A stretch of DNA of 46,952 bases from Streptomyces cellostaticus (GTDB lineage Bacteria > Actinomycetota > Actinomycetes > Streptomycetales > Streptomycetaceae). The notes beneath the pieces were generated by a model. It had not been told where the DNA came from. It was given only the letters and a program-made list of their open reading frames with translations, and searched no databases. Location: assembly GCF_023630175.1 (NCBI RefSeq), contig NZ_JALLIN010000054.1, positions 1 to 46,952 on the forward strand, read 5' to 3'. This document shows, in pieces, positions 23,920 to 35,020 of the stretch (positions within the stretch are counted from its first letter, which is position 1; each line of letters starts with the position of its first letter). A program made the translations under genes and the position numbers.

Positions 23920-24111
23920 ATGCCCCGCATCGCCCTCTGCACCCTGATCGTCTGCGTCCTCGCCGTCGCCGCCGCGGTCGTCTCCTTCGCCCAGGGCAGC
24001 CTGCTGGGGATCGTCTGGGTGCTCCTCGCCGGCCTGACGTCCAACATGACCTGGTTCTACGTCAAGCGCGGCCGTGCCTCCGCCGGGCAGGGCAAGTCCG
24101 TCACGGGCTGA
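23920..24111 (+). CDS. Small two-helix membrane protein
   Basis: ATG 23920 follows CAGGAG. The 63-residue protein is nearly all membrane: helix one at about 4-24 (IALCTLIVCVLAVAAAVVSF) and helix two at about 28-47 (LGIVWVLLAGLTSNMTWFYV), then a short basic tail. No function is known to me. Its last 11 bases overlap the end of the opposing protease gene, so the two are convergent with overlapping 3' ends. It may be cotranscribed with npdG, 74 bp upstream. Confidence 0.65.
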   Translation: MPRIALCTLIVCVLAVAAAVVSFAQGSLLGIVWVLLAGLTSNMTWFYVKRGRASAGQGKSVTG

Positions 24112-24901
24112 CCACGCACAGCTCGGGGGTCTCGCTCCAGAAGCGGTAGAGCCAGTAGCCGCAGTCGGAGAAGCCGCCACTGACGTTCAGCGCGCGCAGG
24201 ACGGCGTAGATCATGTCGAAGAACGCGGTGTTCACCGACGGCACCCACAGCAGCGCGAACACGAACAGCAGGCCGAACGGCGCGAACGGCTCCACCTGCC
24301 GTTTCACGCCGTACGGCAGCCACGGCTCGATCACGCCGTAGCCGTCCAGGCCCGGCACCGGCAGGAAGTTCAGGATCGCCGCCGTCACCTGGAGCAGGGC
24401 GAGGAACGCCAGCGCGTACCGGAACTCGCGGGGGACGCCGTCCACGGCGTGCAGCCAGAAGGGCGCCGTGCACACCGCGGCGAACAATACGTTCGTCAGC
24501 GGGCCGGCCGCGGAGATCAGGCTGTGCCGCAGGCGGCCCCGGATCCGGCCGCGCTCGATGAACACCGCGCCGCCCGGCAGGCCGATGCCTCCCATGACCA
24601 CGAACACCACGGGCAGCACGATGCTGAGCAGCGCGTGCGTGTACTTCAGCGGATTGAGCGTGAGATAGCCCTTCTCGCCCACCGAGATGTCCCCGGAATG
24701 CAAGGCGGTGCGGGCGTGCGCGTACTCGTGCAGGCACAGGGAGACGATCCAGGCCGCCGTCACGAACAGGAACACCGCGACACCCGGCTGCTCGGCGAAG
24801 CCGGTCCAGGTGGCCCAGCCGGTCACCGCCGCCACGGCCGCGATGCCGACGAAGACGGGACTGACGCGGCGGTCGCCGCGGCTGGTGGTGGCGGTGGTCA
24901 T
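24101..24901 (-). CDS. Site-2-type intramembrane metalloprotease (M50 family)
   Basis: The 266-residue protein has about six membrane helices, the zinc motif HEYAH (HExxH) in LCLHEYAHARTALHSGD, and the partner motif NFLPVPGLDGYG (N-x2-P-x4-LDG) that supplies the third zinc ligand. No PDZ or CBS domain is present, so it belongs to the compact actinobacterial group. Such enzymes cut membrane-embedded regulators within the bilayer. The substrate is unknown. The gene's 3' end overlaps the small membrane-protein gene on the other strand. Confidence 0.88.
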   Translation of the reverse strand: MTTATTSRGDRRVSPVFVGIAAVAAVTGWATWTGFAEQPGVAVFLFVTAAWIVSLCLHEYAHARTALHSGDISVGEKGYLTLNPLKYTHALLSIVLPVVFVVMGGIGLPGGAVFIERGRIRGRLRHSLISAAGPLTNVLFAAVCTAPFWLHAVDGVPREFRYALAFLALLQVTAAILNFLPVPGLDGYGVIEPWLPYGVKRQVEPFAPFGLLFVFALLWVPSVNTAFFDMIYAVLRALNVSGGFSDCGYWLYRFWSETPELCVVSP

Positions 24902-25006
24902 GGGCGGCTCCTGTGGACGGCGCGGTCGGAAGGCCGACCGTACCCGGCGGCGGACATGCCGGGAAATCGCTTAGCGGTGGCCGTCCGGTTCCTGGATGGT
25001 GGGGGA

Positions 25007-25486
25007 ATGGCACTGAAGAGGGTGTTCTACGAGGAATGGCAGATGGGCTGCTGCGGGGAGCCCTTCTCGGTGGGCGACGAGATCCACTGGCCGCTGGTCG
25101 ACCTCGGCGAACGGCAAATCCTCGACGGGGACTGCCACGGCGCCGAGGCCCGGGTGGAGAACCACGCCGACGCCGCGCACCCGACCGGCGGCCGGGTCCG
25201 GGCCATCGACCTGGTGCACCAGGAGTACACGGTCGACCTGGACCTGCGCGACCTCGGGCGCACGCCGCCGCCGTACGGCAGGCTGACACTCCTCCCCGCC
25301 GCACACTCCCCGGAACCGGTGCCCGGCTCGGTGACGCTCGAACCCGTCGACCACTGCCCGAAGTGGTTCGCCGAGGAGGACTACGCACCGCCCCAGGGCC
25401 CGCACCGGGTCCGCCGGGCCCAGGGCGCTCTCGTCACCCTGGAGGTGCCGGACGGCGCGCCGCACCAACCCGGTGACCGGCGCTGA
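25007..25486 (+). CDS. DUF6578-like protein
   Basis: ATG 25007 is preceded by GGTGGGGGA. The 159-residue protein starts RVFYEEWQMGCCGEPFSVGDEIHWPL, with adjacent cysteines in a WQMGCCGEPF pattern that I associate, from memory, with the Streptomyces family DUF6578. A strand-rich body follows and the tail is proline-rich. The function is unknown. It ends 14 bp before the giant regulator gene and is probably cotranscribed with it, so it might modulate or report on that regulator; this is inference from position only. Confidence 0.68.
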   Translation: MALKRVFYEEWQMGCCGEPFSVGDEIHWPLVDLGERQILDGDCHGAEARVENHADAAHPTGGRVRAIDLVHQEYTVDLDLRDLGRTPPPYGRLTLLPAAHSPEPVPGSVTLEPVDHCPKWFAEEDYAPPQGPHRVRRAQGALVTLEVPDGAPHQPGDRR

Positions 25487-25500
25487 CCGCTCCGGAGAGA

Positions 25501-28797
<3,297 letters not shown>

Positions 28798-28833
28798 CGT
28801 CGCCGGACGTCGGCTCCCGGCGCGGTACCCGCG

Positions 28834-29739
28834 TCAGGCCCTGGTGCGGAACTTGTGGATGGCGACCGGGGCCATCACCGCGGTGAGCCCCACCGACCAG
28901 ATCAGCGTCACCCACAGGTCGTGCGCGACCGGGCCGCCCTCCATCAGGCCGCGCGCGGTGTCGGCCAGCGCGGAGAGCGGGTTGTAGTCGGTGAAGTTCC
29001 GCAGCCAGCCCGGCATCGAGGCGGTCGGCGCGAAGATCGACGAGCCGAACTGCAGCGGCATCAGCACCAGGAAGCCCATCGCCTGCACGGACTGCGCGTT
29101 CTTCATCACCACGCCCAGGGTGAGGAACACCCACATCAGCGCCGAGCCGAACACCACGGACAGGCCCACGGAGGCGAGCAGGCCGTCCCAGTGGTGGACG
29201 TCGTAGCCCACGAGGACGGCGACCAGCATCAGCACCGCGGTCGCGAACAGCATCCGCATCAGCTCCACCGCGATCTTGGCGAAGAGCACGGAGCCACGCC
29301 CGATGGGCAGCGACCGGAAGCGGTCCATGACGCCGGAGTTGAAGTCCTGGTTGAAGCCGGTGCCCACGCCTTGGGCCATGTTCATGCCCATCATGGCCAT
29401 CAGGCCCGGCACGACGTACTGGACGTACTGGTCCTGGCCGCCGCCCAGGGACTTGCCGATCGAACCGCCGAAGACGTACACGAACAGCAGGGTGAAGATC
29501 ACCGGGAACAGGATGGCGTCGAACATCGACTCCGGGTCCTGCCGGATCCACAGCAGGTTGCGTCGGACGAGCGCGCCGGTGTGCCGCAGGTGCGCGCGGA
29601 CCGGGATCGGGGTGTCGCCCCTGAGCCGGGCGGCGGGAGCGACCGGGTCCGCAGGGGTGGCGCGGAGCGCCTCGTCCGGGACGGTCCCGCCCGGGGTGGT
29701 CTCGTCCAGGGTGGTGGTGGGCGACGGGTGGGCGCTCAT
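28834..29739 (-). CDS. DrrB-like ABC exporter permease
   Basis: The 301-residue permease has a cytoplasmic N-terminus rich in Thr/Pro. The ABC-2 type core follows: RRNLLWIRQDPESMFDAILFPVIF, the VVPGLMAMMGMN segment, NQDFNSGVMDRFRSLPIGRGSVL (the coupling region), and LQFGSSIFAPTASMPGWLRNFTDYNPLSALAD near the end. Six membrane helices are expected. It overlaps the ATPase gene by four bases (ATGA), so the two are translationally coupled. Together they resemble DrrAB-type daunorubicin exporters. The real substrate is unknown, and no biosynthetic cluster surrounds it. Confidence 0.9.
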   Translation of the reverse strand: MSAHPSPTTTLDETTPGGTVPDEALRATPADPVAPAARLRGDTPIPVRAHLRHTGALVRRNLLWIRQDPESMFDAILFPVIFTLLFVYVFGGSIGKSLGGGQDQYVQYVVPGLMAMMGMNMAQGVGTGFNQDFNSGVMDRFRSLPIGRGSVLFAKIAVELMRMLFATAVLMLVAVLVGYDVHHWDGLLASVGLSVVFGSALMWVFLTLGVVMKNAQSVQAMGFLVLMPLQFGSSIFAPTASMPGWLRNFTDYNPLSALADTARGLMEGGPVAHDLWVTLIWSVGLTAVMAPVAIHKFRTRA

Positions 29740-30761
29740 GCGGCGGCCTCCTCGGGGGCTTCGGTGGGCGTGGGGTCCTGCGGGGCACTGGCGCGATGGC
29801 CGGTGAGGGAGAGGAACACCTCGTCCAGGCTGGGGAGTTCGGTGCTGATGGAGGAGATGGTGACGCCGCGTGCGGTGACCGCGCCGACCACCGCGGTGAG
29901 CTGTTCGTCGCTGAGGATCGGCACCAGCAGTGTGCCGGTCGCGTTGTCGACGGTGGTGCCGGCGAGCCCGGTGATGCCCAGCTCGTCCAGCATGTCGGCC
30001 AGCGGCCGCAGGTGCAGCGGATCCATCGGCCGCACCCGCAGCGAGCGCCCTCCGACGCGGGCCTTCAGCTCCTCGATGCCGCCCTTCGCGATGACCTTCC
30101 CGCGGTCCACGACGGTCAGTTCGGAGGCGAGCTGCTCGGCCTCCTCCATGTACTGGGTGGTCAGCAGCACGGTGACCCCGTCCCCGACCATGGCCTTGAC
30201 CTCGTCCCACACCTCGTTGCGGGTGCGCGGGTCCAGCCCGGTGGTCGGCTCGTCCAGGTAGAGCACGGCGGGCCGGCCGATCATCGAGGCGGCGAGGTCC
30301 AGCCGCCGCCGCATGCCGCCGGAGTAGGTGCCGGCGGGCCGCCGCGCGGCCTCCGTCAGCGAGAACCGCTCCAGCAGTTCGTCGGCCCGGGCCCGGGCGT
30401 CCCTGCGGGACAGGTCCAGCAGCCGCCCGATCAGGTACAGGTTCTCCCAGCCCGGGAGCTTCTCGTCCACGGAGGCGTACTGCCCGGTGAGCCCGATCAC
30501 CCGCCGGAGCTGCCGGGGCTGCCGTACGACGTCGTAGCCGGCCACGACGGCCTCCCCGGCGTCCGGCGTGATCAGGGTGGACAGGATCCGCACCAGAGTG
30601 GTCTTCCCGGCGCCGTTCGGCCCGAGGACCCCCATCACGGTGCCCGGCCGGACGTCCAGGTCGACCCCGTCCAGCGCCTTGGTCCCGCCGTAGTGCTTGA
30701 CCAGTCCCCGTACGGTCACGGCGGGGCGTCCGCCGGCAGGGTTGTCGTCGATTCGCTTCAT
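29736..30761 (-). CDS. DrrA-like ABC exporter ATPase
   Basis: The start at 30761 (MKRIDDNPAGG) gives 341 residues; the frame is open to 30881 but through repeat DNA. Motifs in order are Walker A GPNGAGKTTL (about 48), the Q-loop in GLTGQYASVDEKL, the signature YSGGMRRRLDLA (about 147), Walker B VLYLDEPTTGLDP, and the switch His replaced by Gln in TTQYMEEAEQL. The last 100 residues form the DrrA-type C-terminal domain with LPSLDEVFLSLTGH. It powers the permease encoded next. The promoter region holds seven CCGAC repeats with about 11-bp spacing. Confidence 0.92.
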   Translation of the reverse strand: MKRIDDNPAGGRPAVTVRGLVKHYGGTKALDGVDLDVRPGTVMGVLGPNGAGKTTLVRILSTLITPDAGEAVVAGYDVVRQPRQLRRVIGLTGQYASVDEKLPGWENLYLIGRLLDLSRRDARARADELLERFSLTEAARRPAGTYSGGMRRRLDLAASMIGRPAVLYLDEPTTGLDPRTRNEVWDEVKAMVGDGVTVLLTTQYMEEAEQLASELTVVDRGKVIAKGGIEELKARVGGRSLRVRPMDPLHLRPLADMLDELGITGLAGTTVDNATGTLLVPILSDEQLTAVVGAVTARGVTISSISTELPSLDEVFLSLTGHRASAPQDPTPTEAPEEAAA

Positions 30762-30784
30762 GGGCAGGACAGTGGCAGCCCCCG

Positions 30785-30869
30785 CCGACAGACCGCCGAC
30801 AGCAGGCGTGCGGATACCGACACGGCACCGACGGATCCGACACGGCTCCGACAAGGCACCGACAGGGCA
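30785..30869 (-). promoter_or_regulatory. Phased direct repeats (CCGAC, on the coding strand GTCGG), SARP-site-like
   Basis: CCGAC starts at 30785, 30796, 30817, 30828, 30837, 30848 and 30859. The intervals are 11, 21, 9, 11 and 11 and 11 bases, close to whole helical turns. Several copies extend to CCGACACGGC or CCGACAAGGC. Read on the exporter's strand, the last GTCGG is followed about ten bases later by CACTGT, a fair -10 element, about 15 bases from the start codon. SARP regulators typically bind 11-bp-phased direct repeats just upstream of -10. Confidence 0.6.
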
Positions 30870-31039
30870 GCGGCGGGTCACCGGCGGTTGCTCCGGCGCG
30901 TCATGCGGGTGCCCCCACCTGCGACGGAGGAGGCCCCCGCGACGGCGGACCGGATCGCACCCCTCGCCCCGCAGCGGCGGCGGCAGCGGCGGGGCCGGCG
31001 CCGTGGACGCGGGCGCCGGCCCGGAGGAGGGGAAAGGGG

Positions 31040-31074
31040 GCGGCCCCTTCGACGGGGGAAATCGACGGGGCCGC
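31040..31074 (-). terminator. panB terminator hairpin
   Basis: GCGGCCCC (31040-31047) pairs perfectly with GGGGCCGC (31067-31074). It lies 36 bases beyond the panB stop codon on the transcribed side. A loop of 19 bases separates the arms. Confidence 0.55.
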
Positions 31075-31109
31075 TCTGGTGCCGGACTGGCTCCGGTGGA
31101 CGCCGGCCG

Positions 31110-31976
31110 TCAGTGGACGGAGTGCTCCTCCAGCGGGAACGTCCCGCCGACGACGTCCTCGGCAAAGGCCTTCGCCGCGTTGCCCATGACCTCACGCAGG
31201 TCGGCGTACTTCTTGACGAACTTCGGCACCCGGCCGGAGGTGAGACCGAGCATGTCGGTCCACACCAGCACCTGCGCGTCCGTCTCCGGGCCGGCGCCGA
31301 TGCCGACGGTGGGGATGTGCAGCACCCGCGTCACCTCGGCGGCCAGTTCGGCCGGGACCAGCTCCAGGACGACCGCGAACGCGCCCGCGTCCTGCACCGC
31401 CTTCGCGTCCCGCAGCAACTGGGCGGCCGCCTCCTCGCCGCGCCCCTGGACGCGGTAGCCCATCGCGTTGACGGACTGCGGGGTCAGCCCGATGTGGGCC
31501 ATGACCGGGATGCCGGCCTCCACCAGCAGCCGGATCTGCTCATGAGAGCGTTCGCCGCCCTCCAGCTTCACCGCGCCGACCCCGGCCTCCTTCACCAGCC
31601 GGGTCGCCGAGCGCAGCGCCTGCACCGGGCCCTCCTGGTAGGAGCCGAACGGCAGGTCGGCGACGATCAGCGCGCGCTGGGTGCCGCGTACGACGGCCGC
31701 CGACAGCACGGCCATCTCGTCGAGGGTGACGGGCACGGTGGTCTCGTACCCGAGGTGACAGTTGCCCGCCGAGTCGCCGACGAGCATCACCGGGATGCCG
31801 GCCTCGTCGAACACGGACGCGGTCATCGCGTCGTAGGCGGTGAGCATGGGCCACTTCTCGCCGCGCTCCTTGGCGAGGGTGATGTCGCGGACGGTGATGC
31901 GGCGGGTGCCCTTCCCCCCGTACAGCGCCTTGCTGCCGTCGGAAGGCTTGGTGTGGGCAGCCGAAAGCTGCGTCAT
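31110..31976 (-). CDS. panB: 3-methyl-2-oxobutanoate hydroxymethyltransferase
   Basis: The start at 31976 (MTQLSAAH) is preferred because GGAG lies about eight bases upstream; an in-frame ATG at 31997 would add seven residues. The 288-residue enzyme shows the PanB barrel: MLTAYDAMTASVFDEAGIPVMLVGDSAGNCHLGYETTVPV in pieces, the magnesium ligands in VGDSAG and the Glu of KLEGGE, and AHIGLTPQSVNAMGGY-like (IGLTPQSVNAMGYRVQGRG). It adds a hydroxymethyl group from methylene-tetrahydrofolate to ketoisovalerate, the first step to pantothenate and coenzyme A. No panC or panD is adjacent. It is divergent from the MFS gene at 32185. Confidence 0.95.
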   Translation of the reverse strand: MTQLSAAHTKPSDGSKALYGGKGTRRITVRDITLAKERGEKWPMLTAYDAMTASVFDEAGIPVMLVGDSAGNCHLGYETTVPVTLDEMAVLSAAVVRGTQRALIVADLPFGSYQEGPVQALRSATRLVKEAGVGAVKLEGGERSHEQIRLLVEAGIPVMAHIGLTPQSVNAMGYRVQGRGEEAAAQLLRDAKAVQDAGAFAVVLELVPAELAAEVTRVLHIPTVGIGAGPETDAQVLVWTDMLGLTSGRVPKFVKKYADLREVMGNAAKAFAEDVVGGTFPLEEHSVH

Positions 31977-32141
31977 GGCAACGGCTCCTTCGGTCATCTC
32001 GAGGCGCCCTGACGGCGTCCCCGGATCGTCTCCATGGTGGCACTTGGTGCCGCCGAGGGCCAGAGGGCCCCTGTGATCCCTTCGCGGCGCCGCGCGCGGA
32101 GCGGAAGACTCCGGTGCGTAAGGTCTCGGCAAAGAATTTAG

Positions 32142-32160
32142 ATACGAGACGGTGCCGTAT
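32142..32160 (+). promoter_or_regulatory. 19-bp palindromic operator, probable TetR site, upstream of the DHA2 pump
   Basis: The bases follow ATACGnnACnGTnnCGTAT, with fully symmetric ATACG/CGTAT arms and an AC-n-GT core. It ends 24 bp before the pump's ATG. Downstream TAGGCT (32172-32177) looks like a -10 box that would start transcription at or one base before the ATG, so the operator would cover the -35 region. The regulator gene at 33856 is the likely source of the repressor. Confidence 0.6.
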
Positions 32161-32184
32161 TGAAATGGCCTTAGGCTCGGGTGC

Positions 32185-33771
32185 ATGACAACTTCCGTCC
32201 CTGCCTCCCGGATACCGGAAGCGGTGCACCGGCGCCGCTGGGCGATCCTCGGCGTGCTGATGCTGAGCCTGCTCATCGTGGTGCTCGACAACTCCATCCT
32301 GAACGTCGCCATCAAGACCATCTCGACCCCGGCGCCCACCGGCCTGGGCGCCACCCAGAGCGAGATCGAATGGGCGATCAACAGCTACACCCTGGTCTTC
32401 GCGGGCCTGCTGTTCACCGCGGGCCTCATCGGTGACCGGCTGGGCCGCAAGAAGGTGCTGCTCGGCGGCCTCGTGGTGTTCGGCATCGGCTCGGCCCTGG
32501 CCGCCGAGTCCGGCTCCCCGAACCAGCTCATCGCCTTCCGCGCCGTGATGGCCCTCGGCGCCGCGTTCGTGATGCCGGCCACGCTGGCCGTGCTGATGAA
32601 CGTCTTCGAGCGTGACGAGCAGCCCAAGGCGATCGGCATCTGGGCCGGCGGCGTCGGCCTCGCCATCGCCATCGGCCCGATCACCGGCGGCGCTCTGCTC
32701 GACCACTTCTGGTGGGGCTCGGTCTTCCTCATCAACGTGCCGATCGTGGTCGTCGCGGTCGCGCTGATGGTGTGGCTGGTGCCCGACTCCCGCGACCCCA
32801 AGCCCGGCCGCCTCGACCCGGTCGGCGTGGTCCTGTCCGTCGTCGGCCTGGTGCTGCTCGTCTACGGCATCATCAAGGGCGGCGAGCTGGCCGACTTCAC
32901 CGACGCCAAGGTGCTGGCGACGATCATCGCCGGTCTCGCCGTACTGGCCGGCTTCGTGATCTTCGAGAAGCGCAGCGACCACCCGTCGCTGGACGTCACC
33001 TACTTCGGCAACAAGGTCTTCTCGGCCGCCATGGCCGCCATCGCGCTCGTCTTCTTCGCGCTGATGGGCGTCACGTTCTTCTCGGTCTTCTACATGCAGA
33101 GCGTGCGCGGCTACTCGCCGCTGGAGTCCGGCGTGATGATGCTGCCGCTGGCCGCCGCGCAGATGATCTTCGCGCCGCGGGCCCGGCTGGTCGTCGACCG
33201 GTTCGGCAACAAGATCACCACCACCGCCGGTCTGGTGCTGATCGCGGCGACCCTGGCCGCCTTCGCCACCTTCGAGACCGACACCCCGATCTGGCTGATG
33301 GAGGTCGTCTTCTTCCTCATGGGCACCGGCATGGCGCACATCATGACGCCGACCTCCGTCGTCATCATGCAGTCCCTGCCGCGGGAGAAGGCCGGCTCCG
33401 CCTCCGCGCTCAGCAACACCTTCCGCCAGGTCGGCGGCGCCCTCGGTATCGCCGTCCTCGGCTCGGTGCTCTCCGCCGCATACCGCAACGGCGTCGAGGG
33501 CAAGCTGAACATGCTGCCCGCGGCGCTGCGGGACACGGCCGGCGAGTCCATCGAGGCCACCCTCGGTATCGCCGAGAAGCTCGGCCCGCGCGGACAGGCA
33601 CTGGTCGCACCCGCCGACGACGCCTTCCTGCACGCCATGCACGTCACCGCCCTGTGCGGTACGGGCGTCGCGCTCGTCGGCGCCGTCGTGGTGGCCCTGT
33701 TCCTGCCGGGCAAGCCGCCGGCCGGCCGGCAGGGGGAGAGGGAGCCGGAACTGGTGGCGGCCGCGGACTGA
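32185..33771 (+). CDS. DHA2-family (EmrB/QacA-type) MFS multidrug exporter
   Basis: The 528-residue protein has fourteen predicted membrane helices, as in DHA2. Motifs are LDNSILNVA at helix 1 (the family's LDxTVVNVALP position), GDRLGRKKVLLGG after helix 2 (motif A), AVMALGAAFVMPATLAVLMNVF in helices 4 and 5 (motif C region), and a periplasmic insert late in the protein (residues 430-475). It exports drugs or metabolites in exchange for protons. No Shine-Dalgarno sequence precedes ATG 32185, and a -10-like TAGGCT ends seven bases upstream, so the mRNA may be leaderless. The TetR gene follows 84 bp downstream on the same strand. Confidence 0.9.
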   Translation: MTTSVPASRIPEAVHRRRWAILGVLMLSLLIVVLDNSILNVAIKTISTPAPTGLGATQSEIEWAINSYTLVFAGLLFTAGLIGDRLGRKKVLLGGLVVFGIGSALAAESGSPNQLIAFRAVMALGAAFVMPATLAVLMNVFERDEQPKAIGIWAGGVGLAIAIGPITGGALLDHFWWGSVFLINVPIVVVAVALMVWLVPDSRDPKPGRLDPVGVVLSVVGLVLLVYGIIKGGELADFTDAKVLATIIAGLAVLAGFVIFEKRSDHPSLDVTYFGNKVFSAAMAAIALVFFALMGVTFFSVFYMQSVRGYSPLESGVMMLPLAAAQMIFAPRARLVVDRFGNKITTTAGLVLIAATLAAFATFETDTPIWLMEVVFFLMGTGMAHIMTPTSVVIMQSLPREKAGSASALSNTFRQVGGALGIAVLGSVLSAAYRNGVEGKLNMLPAALRDTAGESIEATLGIAEKLGPRGQALVAPADDAFLHAMHVTALCGTGVALVGAVVVALFLPGKPPAGRQGEREPELVAAAD

Positions 33772-33813
33772 CCGGGCAGCGCGACGACAGCGGTTCCACG
33801 GGGGAAGGAGGCG

Positions 33814-33835
33814 GCTGCGGGACAATTCCCGCAGC
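33814..33835 (+). terminator. Perfect hairpin between the pump and TetR genes
   Basis: GCTGCGGG (33814-33821) and CCCGCAGC (33828-33835) are perfectly complementary around ACAATT. It sits 42 bases after the pump stop and 20 bases before the TetR start. It may act as a partial terminator that lowers repressor expression relative to the pump, or as an additional operator. Confidence 0.45.
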
Positions 33836-33855
33836 ACAGTGGAAGGACGGACGAC

Positions 33856-34488
33856 GTGAGCCTTGCCGGCAGCCGACCGCGACCGGACGGACCCGCACGG
33901 GGCCGCCCGCGCAGCGAGGCCGTGGAACGCGCCATCATCGAGGGTGTGATGAAGCTCCTGGAGGACGGTGTCCCCCTCGCCGAGCTCTCCATCGAGCGCG
34001 TCGCGCGCACGGCAGGGGTCGGCAAGGCCACGATCTACCGCCGCTGGAGCGGCAAGGAGGAACTGTTCGTCGACGTCATCCGCGCCGCCGAACCCCCCGA
34101 CCCCGAACTCCCCGGCACCTCCATGCGCGACGATCTCGTCGTGCTGGTGGAGGCCCTGCGCCGGCGCGGCCTTGTCAGCCGCTCCTCGGCGATCCTGCAC
34201 AACGTGTACGCGCAGATGAAGTCCAGCCCCAAGATCTGGGTGGCGTACCACGCGAGCGTCATAGCGCCCCGGCGCGTGCTGGTCATGGACGTGCTGCGGC
34301 GCGGGCAGGAGAGCGGCGAACTGCGGCCGGACATCGATCTGGAACTGGCCAACGACATGTTCGTCGGACCCATGCTGCTCCGCTCCGTCCTGCGCCCCGA
34401 CACGCGCCCCGACGCCGACCTGTCCGAGGGGCTGTCCGAGCGCATCGTGGACACGGTCCTGGAGGGCCTGCGCCCCGGTACCCCTTGA
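33856..34488 (+). CDS. TetR/AcrR family regulator, probable repressor of the DHA2 pump
   Basis: GTG 33856 starts a 210-residue protein. The helix-turn-helix lies at about residues 25-70, with the recognition helix GVGKATIYRRWSGKEELF. The C-terminal domain is of the TetR_C type with KIWVAYHASVIAPRRVLVMDVLRRGQESGELRPDIDLELANDMFVGPMLLR. It is in the pump's operon direction. The palindrome at 32142-32160 has the size and symmetry of a TetR operator, so autoregulated repression of both genes is likely. The inducing ligand is probably a pump substrate. Confidence 0.88.
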   Translation: MSLAGSRPRPDGPARGRPRSEAVERAIIEGVMKLLEDGVPLAELSIERVARTAGVGKATIYRRWSGKEELFVDVIRAAEPPDPELPGTSMRDDLVVLVEALRRRGLVSRSSAILHNVYAQMKSSPKIWVAYHASVIAPRRVLVMDVLRRGQESGELRPDIDLELANDMFVGPMLLRSVLRPDTRPDADLSEGLSERIVDTVLEGLRPGTP

Positions 34489-35020
34489 CGACTCCCGGGG
34501 GCCCGCGGACGCCGGGCGCGTGCGGGTGGCGGCCGGAAGCCCACCCGCCACCCGCTCGGCCGAGTCCGCACCCCGGGCCGGCCCGTCTCCGGGGTCATCC
34601 GTCCCCCCCTCGCCGCGGCAGGCCACCGCCCGCCGAACGCAGCGGACGGATGCGTGTCATGAGGGCGCATCAACTGACGAGCCCTCACATGTGCCCCGAG
34701 CGAGACCGGTCGGCGTGCGCCCTCCGCCGCCCCGGTGCCACGACGCGAACCCGCCCCGCCGGGGAGGGAGGGGGCGTCGGTTCCTCCCGCCACCCCCCGT
34801 CGAAGCCGCCGGGGGATCCGCACCGTCGCACCGCCATATGTGCACGTTCTGTCACAGACTCCGCCCGTACGGGGGGTAACCGGAACCTCCGGCCCCGCCC
34901 CGTTCGTCCTCGTCTTCCGTACGGCCGTCATGGGACGGCGGGAACGAGCCGATCATCCCCTAGGGTCGACACAGGCGCGGGGGGACGACGGCGTGCACGG
35001 CAGGCAGTGAGGCAGACGGT
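34489..35020. other. Intergenic region between TetR and the EEP-domain gene
   Basis: I see no credible gene in these 532 bases; the open frames lack codon bias. A hairpin TGAGGGC 34660-34666 with GCCCTCA 34681-34687 may end the pump-TetR transcript. TAGGGT at 34961-34966 is a possible -10 element for the gene starting at 35021. The rest is GC-rich with pyrimidine tracts. Confidence 0.4.

Larger units (their letters stand above)
30762..31109. other. Intergenic region between the exporter operon and panB
   Basis: No gene is apparent in these 348 bases. From left to right it holds the exporter promoter with its phased repeats (to 30869), a GC-rich spacer, a perfect nine-base-pair hairpin GCCGGCGCC 30994-31002 with GGCGCCGGC 31012-31020, and the panB terminator at 31040-31074. 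Confidence 0.6.

Noticed and set aside
31540..34626. A 1028-codon minus-strand open frame covering panB, the MFS gene and TetR.
   Set aside because: It is a shadow of genes with clear family motifs on other frames.
34840..34860. A Crp-like site (TGTG and TCACA) upstream of the EEP-domain gene.
   Set aside because: The spacing between the half sites does not fit the consensus, and a single imperfect match is not evidence.
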